Shown here one piece after another: positions 44,979-53,384 of a stretch of DNA of 64,000 nt. Location: the NCBI GenBank assembly GCA_013112635.1, contig JABFGF010000014.1, positions 22,158 to 86,157 of the forward strand. Direction: 5' to 3'. This stretch comes from Calditrichota bacterium (GTDB lineage Bacteria > Calditrichota > Calditrichia > Calditrichales > J004). The translations under genes and the position numbers were made by a program. Numbering within the stretch: position 1 is the stretch's first letter; the number at the start of each line of letters is the position of its first letter. The notes beneath the pieces are model-generated. The model ran no database searches, had not been told where the DNA came from, and was given only the letters and a program-made list of their open reading frames with translations.

Positions 44979-46664
44979 TCAACAATCCTTCAGTTCTTCA
45001 ATGTAATGCTGCACTGCTTCTTTTTTGTTTAAAAAGAAATGATCTTTGCCAAGCTTTTCCTGAAAACCGGACAGCTTCAACATATCGCGAACAGGGCCTT
45101 TTACATTCGTCAAATAAAGTTCTATACCCCTTTTTTTCAATGTGTCGGCAATGTCATGCAGACCGGTATCTGCGGATGAATCAATTTCGTTTACGCTGCT
45201 GGCATCAAAAATAACCGCCTTAATTTTTCTCTCACAAGAAAGTGTATTTGTTTCTATTAAATCTTTCAGGAAGGCAACATTTGCAAAATACAAGGATGCG
45301 TCGATTCGAAAAATAAAAAGGCCTTCAATTTCTTCTGCATGTTTGTCACGATCGAAATTTCTCAAAGTCTCTGTTCCCGGCACTTGTCCCATTTTGGCAA
45401 TATGCGGGTTGCTGATTCGTCTTAATATCATAACCAAGGATGCGGCAATTCCTACAAAAATTCCATATTGAACGCCTAAGAAAAGTGTGGCGAGAAATGA
45501 AAAAAGAAGAACATAAAAGTCGCTTTTTTTTACTTTGTACAGTCTTTTGGGTTCATTAAGATCGAACAAGCCGGAAACAGCTACAATAATAATTGCTGCC
45601 AAAACAGCGGTTGGCATATAATAAAACAAGGGTGTTAAAAACAATAAAGTTAAAGCAATTATCAGTGCATTTACTAAAGAAGATACTTGAGTTTTTGCTC
45701 CTGACTCGGAGTTTACGGCTGTTCGTGAAAAACTACCGGCCATTGGATATCCGCCAAACAATCCTGAAGAGACATTGCTTAGCCCGACACTTTTTAGTTC
45801 CAGATTTGCATCAATTGTGTAGTTATGTTTAGCGGCAAATTTTTTCCCAACGGCTATTGCTTCCATAAAACTCATAAGTCCAATCGTTAAACTTATTGGA
45901 ATTAATTGTTGGATAATTGTCGGGTCAAACTCAGGGATTGTGAAAGTCGGGAGACCGCCTGGTACATCTCCAACAATCAGAATTCCGTGCTGATCAAGAT
46001 CAAAAAACCAGACAGTTACAGTGCTAAGAATTACAACAGCCAAAGCGCCCGGGACAGCTGGTAAATATTTCTTAATTGTTACAAGAAAAAATATACTGGA
46101 AAGCCCAAGAATTAAGGTTGAAGAATTAATCATTGAAAAGTTTTGAATGATATTTGAAAGGTTAGTATAAATATATGTGCTTAGCGGGATTGAAAGCCCA
46201 AGAATATGTTTAAGTTGACTGGTGGCAATAATTAAAGCAGCAGCAGAAGTAAACCCGCTAATAACCGGAGTAGACAGAAAGTTTACCGTAAATCCTAAAC
46301 GCAAAGTCCCGACCGTATACTGAATTATTCCTACAAGAATAGCTGTTAACCCGGCCAACATAATGAAATGCTCAGTCCCGGTATGAGCAATCATCCCAAC
46401 ACCTGAAGCGACCAAAAGTGAATCGATTGCAACCGGCCCAACAGAAAGATGGCGTGAACTGCCAAAAATTGTATAAGTAATAAGCGGGATAAGAGCCGCG
46501 TAAAGCCCGGCAATTGGTGGTAAACCTGCTAACATAGCATAAGCCATTCCCTGTGGAATTAGCAAAACCGCAACCGTAATGCCAGCAATTAAATCATTTT
46601 TTAAATAACTGCTTTTATATTTTGGCAACCACTTCAATATTGGGAAAACTTTATGCATTAGCAC
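44979..46664 (-). CDS. SulP-family anion transporter with STAS domain
   Basis: The protein has 561 residues. The SulP core has the start LPKYKSSYLKNDLIAGITVA and VLLIPQGMAYAMLAGLPPIAGLYAAL, then SRHLSVGPVAIDSLLVASGV and GFTSAAALIIATSQLKHILGL. About fourteen helices run to residue 420. A C-terminal STAS domain covers about 445-555 (FIFRIDASLYFANVAFLKDL, VIFDASSVNEIDSSADTGL). SulP proteins move sulfate, bicarbonate or other anions. It is upstream on the same strand as the FeS-NrfD and Mo genes, with a 174-base gap. Confidence 0.92.
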   Translation of the reverse strand: MLMHKVFPILKWLPKYKSSYLKNDLIAGITVAVLLIPQGMAYAMLAGLPPIAGLYAALIPLITYTIFGSSRHLSVGPVAIDSLLVASGVGMIAHTGTEHFIMLAGLTAILVGIIQYTVGTLRLGFTVNFLSTPVISGFTSAAALIIATSQLKHILGLSIPLSTYIYTNLSNIIQNFSMINSSTLILGLSSIFFLVTIKKYLPAVPGALAVVILSTVTVWFFDLDQHGILIVGDVPGGLPTFTIPEFDPTIIQQLIPISLTIGLMSFMEAIAVGKKFAAKHNYTIDANLELKSVGLSNVSSGLFGGYPMAGSFSRTAVNSESGAKTQVSSLVNALIIALTLLFLTPLFYYMPTAVLAAIIIVAVSGLFDLNEPKRLYKVKKSDFYVLLFSFLATLFLGVQYGIFVGIAASLVMILRRISNPHIAKMGQVPGTETLRNFDRDKHAEEIEGLFIFRIDASLYFANVAFLKDLIETNTLSCERKIKAVIFDASSVNEIDSSADTGLHDIADTLKKRGIELYLTNVKGPVRDMLKLSGFQEKLGKDHFFLNKKEAVQHYIEELKDC

Positions 46665-46704
46665 ATCGCCTGCATTAATCAGAGGAATTAATATTTATTT
46701 AGGT

Positions 46705-46716
46705 TTCTACGTAGAA
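46705..46716. promoter_or_regulatory. Perfect 12-base palindrome between divergent genes
   Basis: The palindrome ttctacgtagaa lies in the region between the SulP gene (minus) and the deiodinase-like gene (plus), 14 bases before the small ORF at 46730. It is a candidate operator for either direction. Only symmetry and place support it. Confidence 0.4.
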
Positions 46717-46729
46717 GGGAGGGCAACTA

Positions 46730-46807
46730 ATGAAAATATTTATTGGACGAACTAATATAGATTGCCTAAAAATATTAGGCAAATCAAAATGGAGTTACAT
46801 TTTGTAA
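46730..46807 (+). CDS. Leader-peptide-like small ORF containing a hairpin
   Basis: A 25-codon frame (MKIFIGRTNIDCLKILGKSK then WSYIL) starts with a strong Shine-Dalgarno (gaagggaggg, 46714-46723) six bases before the ATG. Within it, ttgcctaa (46762-46769) and ttaggcaa (46775-46782) form an 8-base stem with a 5-base loop. No family. It may be a leader peptide, a small protein or part of an RNA regulatory element ahead of the gene at 46918/46960. Confidence 0.4.
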   Translation: MKIFIGRTNIDCLKILGKSKWSYIL

Positions 46808-46959
46808 ATTTTAACAGAGAAATATATTTCATATTATATGATTTATTGTAATATTAGAAATCTTCTTTTCATTTATAAAATTTACTTTAAAAATCTAACT
46901 AACGATTGAGGTGAAAAATAAAACCATTTACTGATTATATAAAATACTCTCTAAAAGAC

Positions 46960-47571
46960 ATGCAAGAGCGATCAGAAAAATTTTATTCTGAAATTAATAA
47001 ACGTCGCTCCATTAGAGATTTTTCCGATGAAGCAGTTGATAATTCAATTATTGAAAACTGCATAAAGTCTGCAGGAACAGCGCCAAGTGGAGCACATCTT
47101 CAACCATGGCATTTTGTTGCTGTTTCCAATAGTGAAATAAAAAAGAAAATCCGGGAAGCTGCTGAAAAGGAAGAATATGAATTCTATCATGGTCGTGCAT
47201 CTGAAGAGTGGCTGGATGATCTGAAACAATTTAAAACAAATGAACACAAACCATTTCTGGAAACAGCACCGTGGTTAATTGCAATTTTTGAAAAAAGATA
47301 TGGTTTGAAAGATGAGGGTGAAAAGAAAAAGCATTACTATGTTACCGAGTCTGTTGGTATCGCAACCGGCATGCTGATTACGGCAATCCATAATGCCGGG
47401 TTAGTTTGCCTGACTCATACACCAAGCCCGATGAAGTTTTTAAATGAAATTCTGCAAAGGCCGGTAAATGAAAAACCATTTTTATTACTGGTTGTTGGGC
47501 ATCCTGCAAAAGGCGCAATGGTGCCGGATAACAAACGAAAAGACATTAATGAAATTGCTACATTTCTTTAA
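46960..47571 (+). CDS. Iodotyrosine-deiodinase-like nitroreductase family protein
   Basis: The 203 residues from ATG 46960 form an FMN-binding nitroreductase fold with IYD-type motifs: INKRRSIRDFS, SAGTAPSGAHLQPWHFVAVS, the lid EEYEFYHGRASEEWLDDL, HYYVTESVGIATGMLI, HNAGLVCLTHTP and VPDNKRK. Glu72, Tyr76 and Lys97 correspond to Glu157, Tyr161 and Lys182 that hold the amino acid zwitterion in human IYD. The family reductively dehalogenates halotyrosines with FMN. The ATG at 46960 has no Shine-Dalgarno; gaggtg (46908-46913) instead points to an ATA at 46918, which would add 14 residues (KPFTDYIKYSLKD) of a kind relatives have. A stop at 46912-46914 rules out anything longer. Confidence 0.9.
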   Translation: MQERSEKFYSEINKRRSIRDFSDEAVDNSIIENCIKSAGTAPSGAHLQPWHFVAVSNSEIKKKIREAAEKEEYEFYHGRASEEWLDDLKQFKTNEHKPFLETAPWLIAIFEKRYGLKDEGEKKKHYYVTESVGIATGMLITAIHNAGLVCLTHTPSPMKFLNEILQRPVNEKPFLLLVVGHPAKGAMVPDNKRKDINEIATFL

Positions 47572-47606
47572 TAATGGACTTAATTCAAAAAGAAATATGA
47601 GTAGCT

Positions 47607-47672
47607 GTCAACCTGAATTCATTTCAGGTTCTATCACTAATTGGAAGGATACTGAACCAAGTTCAGTATGAC
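47607..47672. repeat. Imperfect hairpin repeat
   Basis: The arm starting gtcaacctgaattcatttca (47607-47632) is matched imperfectly by the reverse complement of 47647-47672 (starting ggatactgaaccaagttcag). It lies between two convergent genes and could act as a terminator. It is of the same general class as the repeats at 43095 and 53288, with a different core. Confidence 0.75.
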
Positions 47673-47689
47673 GAAACACTTTAGGTTGT

Positions 47690-48430
47690 TTATTTGTATT
47701 TTACCGCTTTTAAAAACTTTGTAACAGCAGCCCAGTAATCCTTATGCTCCGGGAATTTTTCCCATAAGGCACGTGACCCATGCTGGCCATCTGTTTTGGG
47801 TAAAAAATTGGCTTTATCTTTTGAAGGAAGAGCTTTGTAAATGGCTTTCCAGTTTTTGTGTTCATCTTTGGCCGAGGTAATAAAAACAGGAACTTTGACC
47901 AACGCGGCATGTGTTGAGATATAATCAGATGGTTTACCTGCCTTTTTAAAATATTCACCGGGTGCAAAGGCCAACATCGCAGTAATTTTGTTTTGGTTGG
48001 TTGCTGTAAGCACAAAAGACAACGCTGCCGAATATGAACTACCCCAAATAAAAAGCTTATTTGGTTTAAGATTAGTTGTCGCGTAATCCAATGCTGCCTG
48101 CATATCCTGAAAAGCATCAATATACTCAGTATTTTTACCAGCTTCTTTTGCCCGTTGATTGGTTTCGTTAATAACTTCGTTTACTTCATTTCCCGAGCGC
48201 TGATCAATTGCCAGGCAATTAAATCCCATTTCATTTAATTTTGGCGCAATCTCCTTATACTCGCCTCTGCTCCAGCCGGCCTGATGAAATAAAATTATTA
48301 ACGGGGCATTTTCTGCCTGAAGGTAATAATCAGCGGTTATCAGTAATCCATCCTGCGATTCAAACTGAATAGTTTCCGGATTAGCTGAAGAAATTGAAAC
48401 GAATAATAAAGAAAGAAATAAAATACGCAT
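47690..48430 (-). CDS. Secreted alpha/beta hydrolase (dienelactone-hydrolase-like)
   Basis: The protein has 246 residues with a signal peptide (ILFLSLLFVSISSA). The fold is visible from TADYYLQAENAPLIILFHQ with AGWSRGEYKEIAPKLNEMGF, nucleophile GSSYSAA, acid in VFITSAKDEHKNW and His in DGQHGSRALW. It is periplasmic and may act on small esters; the substrate is unknown. It converges with the deiodinase-like gene. Confidence 0.88.
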   Translation of the reverse strand: MRILFLSLLFVSISSANPETIQFESQDGLLITADYYLQAENAPLIILFHQAGWSRGEYKEIAPKLNEMGFNCLAIDQRSGNEVNEVINETNQRAKEAGKNTEYIDAFQDMQAALDYATTNLKPNKLFIWGSSYSAALSFVLTATNQNKITAMLAFAPGEYFKKAGKPSDYISTHAALVKVPVFITSAKDEHKNWKAIYKALPSKDKANFLPKTDGQHGSRALWEKFPEHKDYWAAVTKFLKAVKYK

Positions 48431-48598
48431 TGGAATCTCTCCTAATATTTACTGGTTGAAAATATAACTAAAATTACTCATTAATTATTTTCAAGTTTCA
48501 AAAAAGTATAAAATTATTGGTAAAGCCTGTTTATTTATGACCGACAAAAAATATCTTGATGTTAGCAAAAAAACCATAATGAAAAGGAAATGGCAGTT

Positions 48599-49528
48599 AT
48601 GAAAATAGTAGTTACGGGTGGAGCAGGATTTATTGGGAGCCATATTGTAGAGCATTGGCTTAGTGAAGGCGCAGAAGTTCATATTCTTGATAACTTTAGA
48701 AGCGGTAGAAAGGAAAATGTTGATTTATTTCCAGAAGCACAATTTAATGAAGGCAGCATAACGGACAGAGAATTTGTATTTAAGGTTTTAAAAAATACTG
48801 ATTATGTACATCATTTAGCGGCAATGATTTCTGTACCGGAGTCGATGGACAAGCCATTAGAATGCGTTGACATAAATGTTAATGGTTTAATTAATATTCT
48901 TGATGCAGCACGTGAGCACGGTATAAAAAAAGTTGTCCATAGCAGTTCGGCAGCGGTTTATGGCGATAATCCGGTTTCACCCAAAACGGTAGATATGCGG
49001 CCGGAACCACTTTCACCTTATGGAATTACAAAGTTGGATGGTGAATATTATTTAAAACTTTACAACGATACATTTAATACCGGCACAGCATCTTTGCGCT
49101 ATTTTAATGTATTTGGCCCAAGGCAAGATCCTAAAAGCCAATATGCTGCAGCCATTCCTATTTTTGTGCATAAGGCATTAAAAAACGAAAATTTAATGAT
49201 TTTTGGAGATGGTGAACAAACACGCGATTTTGTATTTGTAAAAGATGTTGTACAGGCAAATATCCTGGCAGCAACCAAGCCTGAAGCAACAGGCGTTTAC
49301 AATGTGGCTAATGGTCATTCGATCACTATCAAAGAGCTATGTGAATTGATTATTGAAACGACAGAGAGTAAAAGTAAAATCGTTTTTGCTGATCCCAGAC
49401 CGGGCGATATTAAGCACAGCCTGGCCTCAGTTGATCTTACCAAAAAAGAACTGGGATTTGATCCGAAGTTTGATTTAGTAAATGGAATGCGGGAAACGAT
49501 AAAATATTTTATGCAATTGTTTGGTTAA
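48599..49528 (+). CDS. NAD-dependent epimerase/dehydratase (extended SDR)
   Basis: The protein has 309 residues from the ATG at 48599 (Shine-Dalgarno aaagg about ten bases before); an ATG at 48590 is also in frame but abuts it. The extended SDR motifs are TGGAGFIGSH (NAD binding), VHHLAAMISVPESM, HSSSAAVYG, SPYGITKLDGEYY (Tyr-x3-Lys) and RYFNVFGPRQDP. It resembles UDP-glucose 4-epimerase-like enzymes, acting on a nucleotide sugar for surface glycans. It starts a small operon with the Cys-cluster gene. Confidence 0.92.
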   Translation: MKIVVTGGAGFIGSHIVEHWLSEGAEVHILDNFRSGRKENVDLFPEAQFNEGSITDREFVFKVLKNTDYVHHLAAMISVPESMDKPLECVDINVNGLINILDAAREHGIKKVVHSSSAAVYGDNPVSPKTVDMRPEPLSPYGITKLDGEYYLKLYNDTFNTGTASLRYFNVFGPRQDPKSQYAAAIPIFVHKALKNENLMIFGDGEQTRDFVFVKDVVQANILAATKPEATGVYNVANGHSITIKELCELIIETTESKSKIVFADPRPGDIKHSLASVDLTKKELGFDPKFDLVNGMRETIKYFMQLFG

Positions 49529-49531
49529 ATA

Positions 49532-50170
49532 ATGGCATTTCCAATTATCCAAGCTAATTACAATTTTGAATGCACAATGTGCGGCAATTGCTGTACTGGA
49601 GACCAAAAAGTTAATCTCAATTTATTTGATTTGTATAAGATGGCATTATATGAAAAATATGAAAATACCAGGCAGCTTTTTGATAATGAAACTGTTTATC
49701 TTGTAAAAACACAAAATGATGCCTGGCAGCCACAAATAAAATTCAGAGCACTTCCATCAAATAAGTTTAATAAGAAGTCTATTAAATTTTGCCCCTTTTT
49801 AATAAATGACCTGAATGATCAAAATAATCTGAAAGGACTGTGCTGTTTACATCCGCAAAAAAAACCATTAATCTGTTCAATGGCCCCGGTTGGTAGAGTT
49901 TTAGATTTAAAAGATGATTCTGAAAAATTTGTTTTTGTAAAACCTGCACCGGATTGCCCGGGTGTGGAAAGTAAAAAAATCCATTATCTTGATGACATTA
50001 AAAATAATCTTACAGCCGAATTAGAGTATGAAAAACGATTCTTTAAAATTCTGGACTCTTTAAAAAAAGATCATCAAAAGGCATTTTATTTACAGGAACT
50101 TTATTCCTTCAAAGCCACTGAAAACTTTGAAAAAATCTTAACCATTTTAGAACAAAAATTCGCTCAATAA
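49532..50170 (+). CDS. YkgJ-family cysteine-cluster protein
   Basis: The protein has 212 residues. The cluster C-TM-C-GN-CC at residues 14-21 and later CCLHPQKKPLICSMAPVG form the putative zinc- or iron-binding domain of the YkgJ/CxxCxxCC family (PF03692). Function is unknown. It starts 3 bases after the epimerase gene, so the two are probably coupled. Confidence 0.9.
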   Translation: MAFPIIQANYNFECTMCGNCCTGDQKVNLNLFDLYKMALYEKYENTRQLFDNETVYLVKTQNDAWQPQIKFRALPSNKFNKKSIKFCPFLINDLNDQNNLKGLCCLHPQKKPLICSMAPVGRVLDLKDDSEKFVFVKPAPDCPGVESKKIHYLDDIKNNLTAELEYEKRFFKILDSLKKDHQKAFYLQELYSFKATENFEKILTILEQKFAQ

Positions 50171-50193
50171 AATCCTCAGAAATTTGAACAGCC

Positions 50194-50207
50194 ATCAGAA
50201 ATCTGAT
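50194..50207 (+). terminator. Weak candidate terminator
   Basis: The inverted repeat atcagaaatctgat is followed by attttttc. The stem is short and AT-rich, so termination may be partial. It follows the epimerase/YkgJ pair. Confidence 0.4.
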
Positions 50208-50373
50208 ACTATTTTTTCATGATTGTCGGTTTAAATTTCCGTTTACTTCCTCAAAATACCTTTCATCAATTATGGCATAATAATTGGTACTTCTCTACCA
50301 TGATTATCCCAACATAAATAATCCTACAAAATAAATGAGCAAGTTAATTGCTGATAAAATAAAAAGGTTCAAT

Positions 50374-50811
50374 ATGGCCAAGATCATTTCACCATCATTT
50401 GCAATATTTTTTTTGCTGCTCACTTTTTGTACGGGTCCAAATGATTCAATTCAAAATGGTTCATTCATACTTGATGATTCTTTTACCGTGCATTATCAGG
50501 ATACTCTTTTTAATGAACCGGAAAATATCCGGATATCTTTTGATGAGGTTTTTGAAGATTCCCGTTGTCCTGAAAATGTGGTTTGCCTTTGGGCAGGAAA
50601 TGCGAAACTTGGCTTAACACTCTCCCAAAACCAAACAAAATTTCCATTTGAATTAAATTCTCACGGAGGTGTGCGATTTCCAAAAGATACAACACTTCTT
50701 AGCTACAAAATTGCTTTATTGGATGTTAAACCTTATCCACATACGGACAGCACCTATACAGAAGAAGATTATTCAGCTACAATAATTGTTTCAAAAACAA
50801 CCGGACTTTAA
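50374..50811 (+). CDS. Small lipoprotein of unknown function
   Basis: The protein has 145 residues from the ATG at 50374 (Shine-Dalgarno aaaagg); an earlier ATG at 50335 would bury the signal sequence. The signal is IISPSFAIFFLLLTFC with a probable lipid-bearing Cys. The mature part is beta-rich with Cys residues (EDSRCPENVVCLWAGNAKLG) that could form a disulfide. The phrase RCPxNVxCxWxGxA is frequent in small exported Bacteroidota proteins. No function known. It opens a run of secreted proteins to 55239. Confidence 0.75.
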   Translation: MAKIISPSFAIFFLLLTFCTGPNDSIQNGSFILDDSFTVHYQDTLFNEPENIRISFDEVFEDSRCPENVVCLWAGNAKLGLTLSQNQTKFPFELNSHGGVRFPKDTTLLSYKIALLDVKPYPHTDSTYTEEDYSATIIVSKTTGL

Positions 50812-50837
50812 ATGAAATATTTTTGAAAGGAAAAGAA

Positions 50838-51254
50838 ATGACAAAGCTAAGTATTGTTCTAATTTTTGCACTGATCTTTATCGGGTGCTCAAGTTCTTTG
50901 GATTCGCAGGAAGATGAAAACACAAATCATAAACTGCAGATTACTTTTAAAAATGTTTCATCACAGAACCTGCAAAATTTAATTGTAGCAGATAAAACTA
51001 TTGGAACTCTTCTTGCCAATTCTTCTTCCGGGGCAATTGCATTTGATAACTTTGGATTTGATACCGGAATGGTTGATGAAGATATAAGTGTGGAAGTTAA
51101 TGGCGAGGAGCTTAATAACCATGAACGAGGTTTCTGGTGTGGAACGGAAAAGGTAACTACTGATTCCGGAAAATATACAATCAAACTGGATATCAATGAA
51201 TATGGTTTAGTTATTTATTGTGAGAATGCACCAACAATTTTTGATAATCCATAA
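50838..51254 (+). CDS. Small lipoprotein of unknown function
   Basis: The protein has 138 residues from the ATG at 50838 (Shine-Dalgarno gaaagg). Lipobox FIGCSSS. The mature part KLQITFKNVSSQNLQNLIV with DKTIGTLLANSSSG has the appearance of a small Ig-like or beta-sandwich domain and contains two late Cys residues (WCGTEK and VIYCENAP). No family recognised. It lies 26 bases after the previous lipoprotein gene. Confidence 0.75.
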   Translation: MTKLSIVLIFALIFIGCSSSLDSQEDENTNHKLQITFKNVSSQNLQNLIVADKTIGTLLANSSSGAIAFDNFGFDTGMVDEDISVEVNGEELNNHERGFWCGTEKVTTDSGKYTIKLDINEYGLVIYCENAPTIFDNP

Positions 51255-51292
51255 AACGGTATAAATAATTTTTCAACTTGGGGGAGCAAAAA

Positions 51293-52744
51293 ATGATTCG
51301 CTATATTTTAGTAACAATAATTTTACCAATCAGTTTATTTGCACAGTTTATTTCAATTAAATCCATACCTGTAGTAACGGGCGATCAGTTTCTTTTGTAC
51401 CCATCGCAAAATCTGGCTATGGGCAATGTATCTGTTGCAATCGATGATCCTCTGCTTGATGTATTTAATAATCCGGCTAAGGGCAACAGGATAACCGGCC
51501 TGACACTGTTTTTTCAACCGACATTTTATACTGTCTCGAATAACTTGGGTGGAGCGCGCACTTTGCCTGGAACTTTGTTCATAAAAAGGGGGGATTGGTT
51601 TTCTGTAATATCCGCATCATTTCAACAACTGGAAGCAGCCAATCTAACCAATCCAAACCGTTTTACTTTTCAGGATTCTAAACCGGGTGACCGTTATTCA
51701 ACAAACCGCTATGCCTTTTTTAGCATCGGTACAAAACTGCCCTGGGAAAATTTTTCTGTGGGTGGAAGTTTGTACTGGTCGGATTTAAGTGCGGTTGGCG
51801 GTGTGGACTTGTTGTATAACCAAAGTACGAACATCAGTCAAAATGGTGATATTTATGAGTTGCGTGGCGGATTGTTTTATGAAGATGATTATTCCAGTTT
51901 TGAATTGGTTGGTTTATACAATAATTATGAAATGCTGCATGAAGTGACCTATAGGGATTTTTTCTGGCGCGAAGATATTAATGTCTGGGCAGAGGACATG
52001 CGTATCGAAAACAATTTGGATCATACTGATACGTATGGCGCCCATGTTGCCTACAAAGAAAAGATAAACAAAGAAGGTCCGCAGATTGGTGCAATGGCAA
52101 CTGTAAACTGGAAAACGCATCCCAAAATCCCAAACTATGAAATAATGAATATCCCGCGTGATCCCGGAAATACCTGGGCGTATAATTTTGGTATCGGCAT
52201 TGGAGTTGAAAATGAAAAAACACGTTTTGGCCTGGATTTTATTTTCGAGCCTGTTTGGAGCAATACCTGGGCAAACGCTGAGGAAGAAATCGATTTGGGG
52301 AATGGCCGCAAAATTTTGCCCGGACAGAAAACAATCGAAAATAATTTTACTTTTAATAACTGGATTGGCCGGATTGGCATAAATAAAATTTATTCATCTT
52401 ATGATTTTAGTGCCGGATTGGAAATAAACAGCCGTCGATATAACCTGGATCAGTTTGACTATATTCAGCAATCCAACCGCAGCCAGGAAGAAAACTGGAC
52501 TGAGTACACATGGAGCTGGGGGATTGCTCTTCATTTCAGCCGTTTCAATTTAAGATATAATGGTCGTCTCATTACTGGTTCCGGCATTCCTTCAATTAAC
52601 CAGGGTTGGGGTTGGGTAACTTTTGATAATGCCCGAATGGCGGCCTCTGATATTATTGCAGCGCCTGCCGGTAGTTTAACAACAGATTTCCAAAAAGTTT
52701 TTACCCACCAGTTTGTCATCCAGATTCCTTTGAGTGGAGAATAA
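51293..52744 (+). CDS. Predicted outer-membrane beta-barrel protein
   Basis: The protein has 483 residues from the ATG at 51293 (Shine-Dalgarno gggggag). A signal peptide (ILVTIILPISLFAQ) is followed by a long series of alternating amphipathic strands with aromatic ends, e.g. FSVGGSLYWSDLSAVGG, YELRGGLFYEDDYSSFELVG and AYNFGIGIGVENEKTRFGLD. The last residues (FTHQFVIQIPLSGE) do not end in the usual Phe. DLLDVFNNPAK-like PLLDVFNNPAKGN near the start resembles UPF0164/PorV-type proteins of the FadL superfamily. It is one base from the next lipoprotein gene. Confidence 0.72.
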   Translation: MIRYILVTIILPISLFAQFISIKSIPVVTGDQFLLYPSQNLAMGNVSVAIDDPLLDVFNNPAKGNRITGLTLFFQPTFYTVSNNLGGARTLPGTLFIKRGDWFSVISASFQQLEAANLTNPNRFTFQDSKPGDRYSTNRYAFFSIGTKLPWENFSVGGSLYWSDLSAVGGVDLLYNQSTNISQNGDIYELRGGLFYEDDYSSFELVGLYNNYEMLHEVTYRDFFWREDINVWAEDMRIENNLDHTDTYGAHVAYKEKINKEGPQIGAMATVNWKTHPKIPNYEIMNIPRDPGNTWAYNFGIGIGVENEKTRFGLDFIFEPVWSNTWANAEEEIDLGNGRKILPGQKTIENNFTFNNWIGRIGINKIYSSYDFSAGLEINSRRYNLDQFDYIQQSNRSQEENWTEYTWSWGIALHFSRFNLRYNGRLITGSGIPSINQGWGWVTFDNARMAASDIIAAPAGSLTTDFQKVFTHQFVIQIPLSGE

Positions 52745-52745
52745 A

Positions 52746-53246
52746 ATGTTGAAAAAAGTAACAGGTTTGTTAGCCGCTTTTGTGATTTTATTTTCTGGAT
52801 GCTCTGAAAATCCGGGTAGCCCATATACTGAAAAATATATTACAAAGTCTGTTGATCCGGTTCATGCCAATATTCAAAATCCGAAAGAGCGCTGGCAGGC
52901 TTACCAATTAGAAGATTATATGATTAGCTACAGCAATAATTGCTACTGTATCTGGGGTGGCAGGGAATTTAAGGTTGCAGTGCGAAATAATAAAATTGTT
53001 GAAGTTTTTGATCCGCGCGGTGAGGTGATTGTTGATACAAGTGAATATAACTGGTACCGAACAATTGATCAGATGTTTGAGCTTACAGAATCAATTAATC
53101 CTGACAGTGTTTATTATTTTAGAGCTGAATATGATAGCTTGTATGGCTTTCCGGACAATGTCTGGGTAGATTATGACAGCCTGATCGCTGACGAAGAGTT
53201 TGGCTTTTGGGTAGGTTCTCTGGAAGAAATAATTAAGTTCAATTAA
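52746..53246 (+). CDS. Lipoprotein with DUF6174 domain
   Basis: The protein has 166 residues from the ATG at 52746 (Shine-Dalgarno tggag). Lipobox ILFSGCSEN. The DUF6174 features are WQAYQLEDYMISYSNNCYC, GREFKVAVRNNKIVEVFDP and a late TESINPDSVYYFRAEYDS followed by GFPDNVWVDYD. Function unknown. It is directly behind the predicted barrel gene (gap one base), so the two may work together in the outer membrane. Confidence 0.82.
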   Translation: MLKKVTGLLAAFVILFSGCSENPGSPYTEKYITKSVDPVHANIQNPKERWQAYQLEDYMISYSNNCYCIWGGREFKVAVRNNKIVEVFDPRGEVIVDTSEYNWYRTIDQMFELTESINPDSVYYFRAEYDSLYGFPDNVWVDYDSLIADEEFGFWVGSLEEIIKFN

Positions 53247-53287
53247 TGTAATATGTTCTTTACTATTTTGGTTTTAACTTGAAAACA

Positions 53288-53369
53288 GGTTGTCATCCTG
53301 ATTGGAACAGGGTGGAGAGAAGGATCCCATTGACCAATTGGATTCTTCGTTCCACTCAGAATGACAACC
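53288..53369. repeat. Hairpin repeat of the TCATTCTGA family
   Basis: The left arm (53288-53308, starting ggttgtcatcctgattgg) matches the reverse complement of the right arm (53349-53369) at 19 of 21 positions. Inner arms near aaggatccc and ggattctt also pair. It lies between two lipoprotein genes. The end of the right arm contains an ATG (53361) in frame with the next gene, but this is repeat sequence. Confidence 0.85.
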
Positions 53370-53384
53370 ATAAATAGGTTATCT

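Noticed and set aside
53361..53384. An ATG at 53361 as the start of the lipocalin-like gene
   Set aside because: It falls inside the right arm of a hairpin repeat and would put eight non-signal residues before the signal peptide that starts at the ATG at 53385.
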